Below, in pieces: positions 7,432 to 15,381 of a stretch of DNA of 64,000 bases; position 1 is the first letter of the stretch; every line of letters starts with the position of its first letter. The position numbers and the translations under genes are program-made. Under the pieces are notes generated by a model that saw only the letters and a program-made list of their open reading frames with translations, ran no database searches and had not been told where the DNA came from. Source of the stretch: Xylanimonas cellulosilytica DSM 15894 (GTDB lineage Bacteria > Actinomycetota > Actinomycetes > Actinomycetales > Cellulomonadaceae); NCBI RefSeq assembly GCF_000024965.1, contig NC_013530.1:248001-312000 (forward strand). Direction: 5' to 3'.

Positions 7432-9111
7432 CTACAGCGCCGGGATCCGGATGCCGAAGACCTCGCGCAGCGCTCGGCGGGCCGCGTGGTAGCCGGGCAT
7501 GCCGTGCACGCCCGGCCCGGGCGGAGTCGCCGCCGAGCAGAGGTAGACGCCGCCCGCCGCGCGGTACGGGTTCGCGCGCAGCGTCGGCCGCGCGATCATC
7601 TGCCACATCGTCACGGCGCCGGCCGAGATGTCGCCGCCCACGTAGTTCTGGTTGTGGTGCTCCATCTGCGCCGCGGGCACGCACCGCGAGGTGACGACGA
7701 CGTCGCGGAACCCGGGGGCGAACCGTTCGAGCTGCGCGGTCACGGCGTCGGTGACGTCGACGTCGGAGCCGGCGGGCACGTGCGCGTACGTCCACAGCGG
7801 CCGCAGCCCGCCCACGGCGCGCGACTCGTCCACGACGGTCGGGTCGCTGACCAGCATCATCGGTCGCTCGGCGTGCCGCCCGGCCGCGACCTCTGCCTCC
7901 GCGAACGCCATCTGCTCACGGGTGCCGCCCACGTGGACGGTCCCGGCGCGCGCGATCGCCCCGACGCCGTCGGGGTCCGCCCACGGCACGGGGCCGTTCA
8001 GCACGAAGTCGACCTTCGCGGCGGCGTTGCCGTGCCGGAACGCGGCCAGTGGGCGCCGGACCTCGGGCGGCACGTCGTCGCCGACGACGTCGAGCAGCGT
8101 GCGCGGGGTGGTGTCGAACAGGTAGGCGCGGGCGGCGGGCAGGTCGTCGCGGGACCGCACGCGCACCCCGGTGACGACGTCGCCGCCGTGCGCGCGCAGA
8201 TCGGCGACGAGCGCGTCCGAGATGGCCTGCGACCCGCCCCGCGGGATCGCCCAGCCGCCGCCCTCGTCGGTGGTTGAGCCCTCGGTGGCTGAGCCTGTCG
8301 AAACCCGGTGGGTTGAGCCTGTCGAAACCACCCCACCGCCCCCGGTGGTTGAGCCTGTCGAAACCACCCCAAACCCGGTGGTTGAGCTTGTCGAAACCAC
8401 CCTTCCGTCCGGCGTCGGGGTGGTTTCGACAGGCTCAACCACCGGGTGCGGGGGAGCGGCCAATGGAGGACCCGCGTGGGCGAGGGCCGCGAGGAGCAGG
8501 GCCGTCCCGGCGCCGGCGAGCGAGGGCAGCGGCGTGATCGAGTGTGCGGCCACGCCGGTCAGCAGGGCCGCTGCCTCCGGGGTGCGCCAGCGGCGCCCCC
8601 ACACGGGGGTGCCCTGCTCTAGCACCCCGAGCCCGAACCGTGCCGCGCCGAGCAGGGCCCCGGCCGAGCCGAGCCCTGGCGGGATCGACCGCTTGTCGCC
8701 CATCGCGAGGCTGGTCACCGCCTCCCACTGCGCCGACGCCGCGCCGACGAGCGAGGCCCACGCACCGCCGTCGGCCCCGAGCGCGTCGACCGTCAGGTCG
8801 AGCGACCGGTACGCGACCGCCGCCGACCGCCCGTCGAGCGGCTGCGCGTACGAGACCTCGGGGGTGAGCAGCTCGACGCCGTGCGCCCGCAGGTCGAACG
8901 CCCGGAAGAACGGGGACGCCCACGCCATCGGGTGCACCGCGGAGCAGACGTCGTGGACGAGGCCGGGGGCCAGCCCGAGGTCGAGCGTCCGGGCGCCTCC
9001 GCCCACGGACTCGTTGGCCTCGAGCACGGTGACGCGCAACCCGGCCCGTGCGAGCGTCACGGCCGCGGCGAGCCCGCCCGGCCCGGAGCCGACGACGACG
9101 GCGTCTTCCAC
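7432..9111 (-). CDS. Phytoene dehydrogenase-like FAD-dependent oxidoreductase with repeat-derived insertion
   Basis: 559 aa. The N-terminal dinucleotide-binding motif VVVGSGPGGLAAA, ending in an acidic LEA strand, shows FAD binding. The overall pattern (GGGARTLDLG, IPRGGSQAISDAL, C-terminal LCSAATPPGPGVHGMPGYHA) fits the phytoene desaturase/amine-oxidase-like family (COG1233). The substrate is unknown and no carotenoid genes are nearby. Residues ~222-282 are encoded by palindromic repeats and give VVEPVETT and VVSTGSTTG peptides; the flanking core sequence is collinear with the family. The GTG at 9111 has GGGAGG five bases upstream; ATG 9138 is an alternative. Confidence 0.82.
   Translation of the reverse strand: MEDAVVVGSGPGGLAAAVTLARAGLRVTVLEANESVGGGARTLDLGLAPGLVHDVCSAVHPMAWASPFFRAFDLRAHGVELLTPEVSYAQPLDGRSAAVAYRSLDLTVDALGADGGAWASLVGAASAQWEAVTSLAMGDKRSIPPGLGSAGALLGAARFGLGVLEQGTPVWGRRWRTPEAAALLTGVAAHSITPLPSLAGAGTALLLAALAHAGPPLAAPPHPVVEPVETTPTPDGRVVSTSSTTGFGVVSTGSTTGGGGVVSTGSTHRVSTGSATEGSTTDEGGGWAIPRGGSQAISDALVADLRAHGGDVVTGVRVRSRDDLPAARAYLFDTTPRTLLDVVGDDVPPEVRRPLAAFRHGNAAAKVDFVLNGPVPWADPDGVGAIARAGTVHVGGTREQMAFAEAEVAAGRHAERPMMLVSDPTVVDESRAVGGLRPLWTYAHVPAGSDVDVTDAVTAQLERFAPGFRDVVVTSRCVPAAQMEHHNQNYVGGDISAGAVTMWQMIARPTLRANPYRAAGGVYLCSAATPPGPGVHGMPGYHAARRALREVFGIRIPAL
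8268..8446 (-). repeat. Compound palindromic repeat cluster inside the oxidoreductase gene
   Basis: Read in the gene's direction, the order is forward unit, loop GACGCCGGACGGAA, inverted unit, two more inverted units and decayed partial copies. This is the same order as in the clusters at 3144-3270 and 7237-7423. It keeps the reading frame open through about 60 codons. Confidence 0.92.
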
Positions 9112-9228
9112 GTGTGCCTCCCAGCGTGAGGTCACCATCCAACCACCTGAGACGCTGCCGCCAGGCATCCACCCGCGCGGCCCGGACAGTGCTACGTTGC
9201 GCGCGCCCGACGAGCACGAGGAGCCTGG

Positions 9229-9636
9229 ATGAGCAGCGCCGACGCACGGCACGGACGCCGCGCCCGACAGGTCACGTACGGGATGGTCGCGGTGCTCGTC
9301 GCGGCCGCGATCGCGCACGTCGAGCTGTGGCCGCTGACGTCGTTCCGCCTGTTCAGCAGCGTCCGGACGGGCACCGGTACCGCCTACGAGCTGCTCGCCG
9401 TCGGCGCCGACGGTACCCGCACCCCGGTCCCCGCGCGCATCCAGCTCCTCGCCGGGCTCGCGGAGGAGGCGCCCGACGACGTCGCCGCGCAGGTGGGTGC
9501 GTGGCTCGACGACGCGGGCCTCGACCCGGCCGCCGTCGACGTCGTCGTCCTGGAGCGGGCGACCTGGCAGCTCGACCCGGACACCCTGGCGCGCCACGAG
9601 ACCGCCCGCGACGTCGTCCTGGAGGTGCGGCCGTGA
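9229..9636 (+). CDS. Small membrane-anchored protein paired with HTTM-type gene
   Basis: 135 aa with one N-terminal membrane helix (YGMVAVLVAAAIAHVEL) followed by WPLTSFRLFS, a phrase typical of small partners of HTTM/vitamin-K-carboxylase-like membrane proteins. The rest is a mixed soluble region with LDDAGLDPAAVDVVVLE. No catalytic motif is recognised. AGGAG stands upstream of the ATG. The stop overlaps the GTG of the next gene, so the two products probably act together. Divergent from the oxidoreductase with a 117-base gap. Confidence 0.7.
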   Translation: MSSADARHGRRARQVTYGMVAVLVAAAIAHVELWPLTSFRLFSSVRTGTGTAYELLAVGADGTRTPVPARIQLLAGLAEEAPDDVAAQVGAWLDDAGLDPAAVDVVVLERATWQLDPDTLARHETARDVVLEVRP

Positions 9637-10523
9637 CCGCGCCGGCCGCTCGGCTGGGGCGCGGACGATGGCGGGACCGGATCGACGCGGCCCTGGTCGC
9701 GCCGGGTGAGGCGCGGACCGCCCGGTGGGTGCACGCGGGTGTCGCCGCCGTCGTCGGGCTGCGCCTGGCCGCACGCGACTGGACCGTGCTCGCGGACCGT
9801 GCGCCGGCGCTGCGCACGCACACGAACCTGTTGGGGTGGGTGCCGGACCTGCCGGCTGCGGTCCTGGTCGTGGTGCAGGTGGTGGGCGTGCTGGCCGCCG
9901 TCGCCGCGATCGCGCGGTGGCGCCCCCGGCTGGCGTTCGGCGTCGCGTGGGCGTGCTACCTGGTGCTGTGCGGGCTGTGGACGAGCTCGGGCAAGGTCAT
10001 GCACAACGACGTGCTCACGGTGTGGGTGGGGATGGTATGGCTGTTCGCGGGCCCACCGGGGCGCGACGTCCCGCCGGGCGAGCGCAGCGTGCGGTGGGGG
10101 TGGCCGCCCCGGGCGAGCCTCGCGGTGCTCGGTTGCGTCTACTTCCTGACGGGCTTCCAGAAGCTCGTGCACAGCGGGCCGCGGTGGGCGTACTCCGACA
10201 ACATGGCGTGGGTGCTGCTCGAAGGTGCGCACACCAGCCCGTTCGGCCCGGAGTTCCCCCAGGCGATCGCGCACCTCCCGGTGGTCCCGCAGCTCCTGGC
10301 GACGGGAGCGCTCCTGCTGGAGCTGTCCGCCCCGCTGCTCCTCTGGCACCGATGGTCCCGCCCGCTGTTCGCCCTCGCCGTCGCCGGGATGCACACGAGC
10401 ATCTGGGCCTGCCTGGGCCTGGACTACTCGGCCTGGGTCCTGACCGCGGCAGCGGTCACCCTCCCCCACCTCCGCTCCCCGCGGGTGGTCAGCGGGAGGT
10501 CAGGGTGGCGGCGAGGGTGGTGA
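9633..10523 (+). CDS. HTTM-domain (vitamin K-dependent carboxylase-like) membrane protein
   Basis: 296 aa with about seven hydrophobic helices. The order of segments, GSGLxxxG-poor but with a YFLTGFQKLVHSGPRWAY segment, a DNMAWVLLEGAHTSP loop and ELSAPLLLWHRWSRPLFALAV, resembles the HTTM superfamily. The biochemical role in bacteria is mostly unknown. The GTG start overlaps the upstream stop (GTGA). Its 3' end overlaps the convergent sirtuin gene by 35 bases. Assignment to HTTM is from recalled family pattern, not alignment. Confidence 0.68.
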   Translation: MTAPAARLGRGRWRDRIDAALVAPGEARTARWVHAGVAAVVGLRLAARDWTVLADRAPALRTHTNLLGWVPDLPAAVLVVVQVVGVLAAVAAIARWRPRLAFGVAWACYLVLCGLWTSSGKVMHNDVLTVWVGMVWLFAGPPGRDVPPGERSVRWGWPPRASLAVLGCVYFLTGFQKLVHSGPRWAYSDNMAWVLLEGAHTSPFGPEFPQAIAHLPVVPQLLATGALLLELSAPLLLWHRWSRPLFALAVAGMHTSIWACLGLDYSAWVLTAAAVTLPHLRSPRVVSGRSGWRRGW

Positions 10524-11406
10524 GGGTTTCTGTGGTGCCTGCGTCGAGCTTGAGGGTTGCCAGGGGGTCGCCTCGGGTGGGGCCCCGGTTGATGATGACG
10601 ACCGGTGTTCCCCTCTTCGCGGCGTGGCGGACGAAGCGGAGGCCGCTCATCACGGTCAGGGACGTGCCGGCGACGACGAGAGCATCGGCGTCGTCGACCA
10701 TCGCGTACGCCCGCTCGACGCGCTCGCGCGGCACGGTCTCCCCGAAGTAGACGATCTCCGGCTTGAGGACGCCCCCGCAGAACTCGCAGGGTGCGGGCAC
10801 GAAGTGCGAGGTCTGCTCGACGACGGCGTCGGCGTCGGGCGCGACCTCGATGTCGCTGACGGTCAGGCCCTCGGCGAGCACGGTGTCGAGGAAGTGCGGG
10901 TTGAGCGCGTCGAGCCGCTCGGCGAGGCGCGCGCGCGAGATGACCCGGCCGCAGGTGAGGCAGGCGACGCGGTCGTAGCGTCCGTGCAGGTCGATCACGC
11001 GGCGCGAGCCGGCGTCCTCGTGCAGCAGGTCGACGTTCTGCGTGATGACGCCGCGCACGATCCCGGCGGCCTCGAGCGCGGCGAGCGCCCGGTGCCCGTC
11101 GTTGGGTCGGGTGCGGCGCACGTGCTGCCATCCGACGTGGTTGCGCGCCCAGTAGTGGCGGCGGAACGCCTCGTCGCCCACGAACTGCTCGTACGTCATC
11201 GGGTTGCGCGGCGGGGAGTCGGGGGAGCGGTAGTCGGGGATCCCCGAGTCGGTGGAGATGCCCGCGCCCGTCAGCGCGGTGAACGTCCGGCCGCGCAGCA
11301 GGTCCGCGGCGTCGTCGACCGTGCCGTGGTGCACGACGGCGTCCGGCGGGAGCGTCCACGTGCGCTGCTGGTAGGTCGGGGCGAGCGGCCGCGGGGCGGA
11401 AGGCAC
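10489..11406 (-). CDS. Sir2-family NAD-dependent protein deacetylase (sirtuin)
   Basis: Removes acyl groups from lysines using NAD+. 305 aa from the GTG at 11406. Diagnostic motifs are GAGISTDSGIPDYRS (NAD binding), TQNVDLLHEDAG, LHG (catalytic His), a four-cysteine zinc site (CLTCG and CEFCG), LKPEIVYFGE and the NAD-site GTSLTV. A longer N-terminal extension to 11520 is possible but lacks family similarity and would run into the chitinase leader region. Transcribed divergently from the chitinase and overlapping the upstream HTTM gene tail-to-tail. Confidence 0.92.
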   Translation of the reverse strand: MPSAPRPLAPTYQQRTWTLPPDAVVHHGTVDDAADLLRGRTFTALTGAGISTDSGIPDYRSPDSPPRNPMTYEQFVGDEAFRRHYWARNHVGWQHVRRTRPNDGHRALAALEAAGIVRGVITQNVDLLHEDAGSRRVIDLHGRYDRVACLTCGRVISRARLAERLDALNPHFLDTVLAEGLTVSDIEVAPDADAVVEQTSHFVPAPCEFCGGVLKPEIVYFGETVPRERVERAYAMVDDADALVVAGTSLTVMSGLRFVRHAAKRGTPVVIINRGPTRGDPLATLKLDAGTTETLTTLAATLTSR

Positions 11407-11531
11407 GCGTCGAGCGTACGACGGCGGCGGGTTGACCCCTGGTGCGGCGGGGCGGACGGTGGCAATATGCAGGAGTCCTGACAAACCCAGCCCGGGTGCG
11501 GTCAAGCCCGGAGGAAGCAACGAGGCTCCTC

Positions 11532-13292
11532 ATGCACCGCAGCGTCACCAGCACACGCCACCAACCCCTGCCCCGCCCCGTCACCGTGCTCCTCGCCGCG
11601 ACGACGACGATCGCCGTCGCCCTCGGCATCACCACCCTCGGTGCGCAGACGGCCCACTCCGCGCCGCCCGCCGCCGGCACCACGCCCGCCGTCGGCGCCG
11701 CGCCCGACCCCGACGGCATCAACGGCTTCCGCACCATCGGATACTTCCCCGGCTGGGTACCGCCGTCGGGCGGCTACCAGGTCGCCGACCTCGAACGGAC
11801 CGGCGCCGTCGACGACCTCACGCACCTCAACTACGCGTTCGGCAACGTCACGTCGGACCTCATCTGCGACATCTCCGACGCCGTCGGGCCCGAAGGGCCA
11901 GAAGGCGACCCGAACGCGGACTACCTGCGGCTCGTCCCGAAGAACCAGTCCGTCGACGGCGTCGCCGACCGCGCCGACCAGCCGCTCGCCGGCAACCTCA
12001 ACCAGCTCCGCAAGCTCAAGGAACGCCACCCCGACCTCAAGATCCTCATCTCGCTCGGCGGCTGGACCTGGTCCGACCACTTCTCCGACGCCGTCGCCAC
12101 GCCCGAGAACCGGACGCGCCTCGTCGAGTCCTGCGTCGACCTGTGGATCCGCGGCAACCTGCCCGTCTACGGCGCCCAGGGAGGCGACGGCGTCGCCGCC
12201 GGCATCTTCGACGGCATCGACATCGACTGGGAGTGGCCCGGGGCCGACGGCGAGCACCCCTCGCCGCGACCCACCGAGGACGCCGCCAACTTCCTGTCGT
12301 TCATGGAGGAGCTGCGGGGAGCGCTCGACGTCGAAGAGGCCGAGACCGGGCACGACTACCTCATCAGCGGGTTCGCGCCCGCCGGCTGGGCGCCGCGCAC
12401 CAACGGCGGCTGGGTGGACCCACGGCTCGCCGCCGTCGTCGACTACGTCAACGTGCAGGGCTACGACTACCACGGCACCTGGGTGCCGGACCGCACCGGC
12501 CACCAGGGCAACCTGCACAAGTACTACTGGCCCGACTCCACCGGCGAGTACGCCAACTGGGACCTGGCCGCCGACGACCTGCTCGCCGCCTACCGTTCGG
12601 CCGGCTACCGCGGCGACCAGGTCAACCTCGGGCTCGCCGCCTACGGGCAGGGCTGGAGCGGAGTCACCTCCCCGGTGCCCGGCTCCCCGGCCACCGCCGG
12701 GCTCGGAACCCGCACCTACGCCGAGCTCCGCTCGCTCGGCACGGAGTACTACGACGCCGACGCAGGTGCCGCCTACCGCTGGGACGGCGACCAGTGGTTC
12801 AGCCTCGACACCCCACGATCCGTGACCGACAAGGCCGAATGGGTGGCCGTCAACGGATACGGCGGCGGGTTCATCTGGGACATCACCGGCGACTACCGCA
12901 ACGAGCTCGCGGGGGCGCTCGCGGGCACCCTCCGCGCGGCGACGCCTGGTCCGCTCGCGACGCCGTCGGGTGCGGCGCCCTGGTACTCGACCGGGGTGTA
13001 CACGGCGGGCGACGTCGTCGTGCACGACGGTGTCGAGTTCGCCGCGGCCTGGTGGACGCGCGGCCAGGAGCCGGGCGCGACGCCTTACGGGCCGTGGGTG
13101 CCGACCGGGACTACCACGCCCGTGGTCACCCCGCCGGCGTGCGCGCCCGCCTGGTCGGCCGACGCCGTCTATACGACCGGCGACGTCGTCTCGCGGGCCG
13201 GCGTGAACCACGTCGCGCTCTGGTGGACGCGCGGTCAGGCGCCCGGGACGGACACCTGGGGGCCGTGGGACGCGTCCCGACCCTGCACGTAG
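11532..13292 (+). CDS. Secreted GH18 chitinase with two C-terminal chitin-binding modules
   Basis: Endo-acting beta-1,4-N-acetylglucosaminidase. 586 aa from the ATG at 11532. A basic N-region and hydrophobic core (residues ~15-42) form a signal peptide ending near AHSA. The GH18 barrel starts at GFRTIGYFPGW and contains the SLGGWTWS strand and catalytic DGIDIDWEWPG, with Glu as proton donor. The last ~110 residues are two CBM5/12-like repeats (WWTRGQEPG...YGPW and WWTRGQAPG...WGPW) for chitin binding. GGAGGA lies 15 bases upstream, slightly far. A strong terminator follows at 13303. Confidence 0.95.
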   Translation: MHRSVTSTRHQPLPRPVTVLLAATTTIAVALGITTLGAQTAHSAPPAAGTTPAVGAAPDPDGINGFRTIGYFPGWVPPSGGYQVADLERTGAVDDLTHLNYAFGNVTSDLICDISDAVGPEGPEGDPNADYLRLVPKNQSVDGVADRADQPLAGNLNQLRKLKERHPDLKILISLGGWTWSDHFSDAVATPENRTRLVESCVDLWIRGNLPVYGAQGGDGVAAGIFDGIDIDWEWPGADGEHPSPRPTEDAANFLSFMEELRGALDVEEAETGHDYLISGFAPAGWAPRTNGGWVDPRLAAVVDYVNVQGYDYHGTWVPDRTGHQGNLHKYYWPDSTGEYANWDLAADDLLAAYRSAGYRGDQVNLGLAAYGQGWSGVTSPVPGSPATAGLGTRTYAELRSLGTEYYDADAGAAYRWDGDQWFSLDTPRSVTDKAEWVAVNGYGGGFIWDITGDYRNELAGALAGTLRAATPGPLATPSGAAPWYSTGVYTAGDVVVHDGVEFAAAWWTRGQEPGATPYGPWVPTGTTTPVVTPPACAPAWSADAVYTTGDVVSRAGVNHVALWWTRGQAPGTDTWGPWDASRPCT

Positions 13293-13302
13293 GCGCGATT
13301 TG

Positions 13303-13342
13303 GGACCGGCCGTCCGAGCGGGTATCCTCGGACGGCCGGTCC
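13303..13342 (+). terminator. Intrinsic terminator of the chitinase gene
   Basis: Perfect 16-base inverted repeat (13303-13318 with 13327-13342) around an 8-base loop, 10 bases after the chitinase stop and just before tRNA-Ser. No T-run follows, as is common in high-GC actinobacteria. Confidence 0.8.
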
Positions 13343-13357
13343 TCCTCGGGTCGGCTA

Positions 13358-13444
13358 GGTAGCGTGTCCGAGTGGCCTAAGGAGCACGCCTCGAAAGCGT
13401 GTGTGGGTGAAAGTCCACCGTGAGTTCGAATCTCACCGCTACCG
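13358..13444 (+). tRNA. tRNA-Ser (CGA)
   Basis: Acceptor stem GGTAGCG (13358-13364) pairs with CGCTACC (13437-13443), discriminator G at 13444. The anticodon loop CTCGAAA places CGA at 13392-13394. A long variable arm (GTGGGTGAAAGTCCAC) identifies a class II serine tRNA, and GTTCGAATC is the T-loop. CCA is not fully encoded. Confidence 0.95.
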
Positions 13445-13449
13445 CATCT

Positions 13450-13493
13450 CGAAGGGCCCCAGCCGCAGAAACATGCGGATCTGGGGCCCTTCG
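13450..13493 (+). terminator. Terminator hairpin after tRNA-Ser(CGA)
   Basis: A 13-base perfect inverted repeat (13450-13462 with 13481-13493) enclosing a second small stem CCGCA/TGCGG. It starts six bases after the tRNA 3' end. Confidence 0.85.
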
Positions 13494-13499
13494 TCCTTG

Positions 13500-14300
13500 C
13501 CCGACCGCGTTTCACTCGTCTTGGGGGGTTAGCGGGTTATCGGCAAGAACGTGTGGATGGCGTCGGCGTGTCGCGGTCAGTTTGGGCGGCCTGCCCAGCC
13601 CTTGTGGGCCCAGAGTCCTTTCTCGGCGGTGGCGGTGGTGCCGTAGCCGCCGGGCACGGGTTCGTCGTCGCGGATGACGACGGCGGTGGGAGCTGCTTGT
13701 AGTGCTCGGGCCGGATGAGCGTGTTCGGTGGAGCGGGTTTCGTGGTGTGCAGGTAGCACCACCACTCGGCCGCGGTGCTCGACGGTCATCCCGCGGTGCC
13801 GGCGCTGGCGTGCGTGACTCTCGAGGGCTGGGCGATCGAGTCTCAATAGAGTTCGTGAGAGTGAGGAAGCGGTGCGCAAGCTACCGACACCGTCGTGTGA
13901 TCCTCTTCATGTCTGACACTCAGGTTGTGGTCCGACCCCAACGGGTGAGGACGGGGCTGATGGCGCTGGTGCACTCATGAGTGCACCAGCGCCATCAGCC
14001 CCGAACACAGGTGTGGGGGACAGGGTGTGCCCGACGACGCCTACCGCGGCGCCGCCGGTGGCGAGCCTGGCGTCGCACCGGGGTCTACTTCCTGCCCTTC
14101 TTGAACCTCGCGAACGAGGACAACCCGAGTGCGCCCTTACCGACAGGTCGGCCAGGTGGATCGTGGGTAGTGCGACGGTGCGACGACCGCCCTCCGCGCC
14201 GGCATCGCGGCCCGTCGTTCATCCCCTGCCACGCCCCGCGCCCGCACGCCACCCCTCCTAGCGTGACGTCACTGCCCCAACAGCTCGAGGAGGAGCGACG
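13500..14300. other. Gene-poor scar after tRNA-Ser, no convincing gene
   Basis: About 800 bases without a supported gene. A 100-codon minus-strand frame (13577-13879) ends in TTATAEKGLWAHKGWAGRPN but matches no family I recognise and has no ribosome site. Base use is less biased than in neighbouring genes (for example TCTCAATAGAGTTCGTGAG). The region holds the 52-bp palindrome at 13952-14003. Its position directly behind a tRNA gene suggests the residue of an old insertion, which is inference. Confidence 0.5.
13952..14003. repeat. Perfect 52-bp palindrome without spacer
   Basis: Bases 13952-13977 are the exact reverse complement of 13978-14003, with the centre at CA|TG and no loop bases. Flanking bases stop matching abruptly. 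It lies far from any gene end (270 bases before the alcohol dehydrogenase), so a simple terminator role is doubtful. Two abutted terminal inverted repeats of a lost mobile element would give this structure. Confidence 0.95.
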
Positions 14301-15353
14301 ATGAAGGCCCTCGTCTACCACGGTCCCGGTCACAAGGAATGGGAGTCGGTCCCCGACCCCGCGATCCTCGCGCCCACGGACGCGATCGTCCGGATCGACA
14401 CCACCACGATCTGCGGCACGGACCTGCACATCCTCCAGGGCGACTGCCCGGAGGTGAAGGAGGGCACGGTGCTCGGCCACGAGGGCGTGGGTACCGTCGT
14501 CGAAGTCGGCGCCGCGGTCGGCAACGTCAGGGCCGGCGATCGCGTCATCGTCTCGTGCATCAGCTCGTGCGCCGTGTGCTCCTACTGCCGCAAGGGCATG
14601 CCGTCGCACTGCCTCGGCATGGGCGGCATCGGCTGGGTGCTGGGGCATCTCATCGACGGCACGCAGGCCGAGTACGTCCGCACCCCGTTCGCCGACACGT
14701 CCCTGTACAAGGTCCCGGACGCGCTCACGGACGAGCAGGCGGTCATGGTCTCCGACATCTTCCCGACCGGGTTCGAGATCGGCGTGCGGTACGGCGACAT
14801 CTCGCCGGGTGACGTCGTCGCCGTCGTCGGCGTCGGGCCGGTCGGACTGGCCGCCGTCGCCACGGCCAAGCTCTACGGGCCGTCCAAGGTGATCGCGGTG
14901 GGTCGGAGCCGCCCTCGGATCGACCACGCGCTGCGGATGGGCGCCGACGTCGGCGTCTCGACCAACGACCCGGACTGGGCCGACGTCGTCATGGCGCAGA
15001 CGGATGGGCTGGGTGTCGACGTCGTCATCGAGGCCGTGGGCGTGCCCCGCACGCTGCAGGACTGCGTGCGGATCGTGCGCCCCGGCGGGCACATCGCCAA
15101 CGCGGGCGTGCACGGGCGGCCGGTGGAGCTGCCGATGGAGTCGATGTGGATCAACAACCTGACGCTGACCACCGGGCTGGTGGACGGGACGTCGTCGCCG
15201 ATGCTGATCGACCTCATGGTGGCCGGGCGGCTGCAGCCCGAGCAGATGGTGACCCACCGCTTCGCGCTCGAGGAGATGGTCAAGGCCTACGAGGTCTTCG
15301 CCGACGCCCCGACGTGGGACGCCCTCAAGGTGGCCATCCACCGCGAGGCATGA
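14301..15353 (+). CDS. Zinc-dependent alcohol dehydrogenase (MDR family)
   Basis: Oxidises an alcohol or reduces an aldehyde with NAD(P). 350 aa. The catalytic zinc motif is CGTDLHI, with GHEGVGTV. The structural zinc cysteines are the four in CISSCAVCSYCRKGMPSHC. The Rossmann glycine motif is VVGVGPVGLAA. The pattern with CGTDLHILQGDCPE and DIFPTGFEIGV resembles the subgroup of secondary alcohol dehydrogenases of Thermoanaerobacter type; substrate unknown. A strong ribosome site (GAGGAGGAG) precedes the ATG by 6 bases. Monocistronic and convergent with the glycosyltransferase gene. Confidence 0.93.
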   Translation: MKALVYHGPGHKEWESVPDPAILAPTDAIVRIDTTTICGTDLHILQGDCPEVKEGTVLGHEGVGTVVEVGAAVGNVRAGDRVIVSCISSCAVCSYCRKGMPSHCLGMGGIGWVLGHLIDGTQAEYVRTPFADTSLYKVPDALTDEQAVMVSDIFPTGFEIGVRYGDISPGDVVAVVGVGPVGLAAVATAKLYGPSKVIAVGRSRPRIDHALRMGADVGVSTNDPDWADVVMAQTDGLGVDVVIEAVGVPRTLQDCVRIVRPGGHIANAGVHGRPVELPMESMWINNLTLTTGLVDGTSSPMLIDLMVAGRLQPEQMVTHRFALEEMVKAYEVFADAPTWDALKVAIHREA

Positions 15354-15381
15354 CGGGCCGCGCGCCGCCACGGGCCGCGCC

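Noticed and set aside
3144-8446. Repeat clusters as a CRISPR array
   Set aside because: Units are inverted as well as direct, spacing is irregular, there are no unique spacers of equal length and no cas genes.
11440-11531. Riboswitch-like leader before the chitinase
   Set aside because: The GGAGGAAGCAACGAGGCTCC stretch looked structured, but it does not match the c-di-GMP, ydaO or other consensus patterns I know.
13577-13879. 100-codon minus-strand frame as a transposase fragment
   Set aside because: No recognisable DDE, HTH or HNH motif and no ribosome site. It was kept only as part of the gene-poor scar description.
14085-15371. Long minus-strand frame opposite the alcohol dehydrogenase
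   Set aside because: It mirrors the real gene in high-GC DNA, with low-complexity His/Asp/Arg-rich translation and no family motif.
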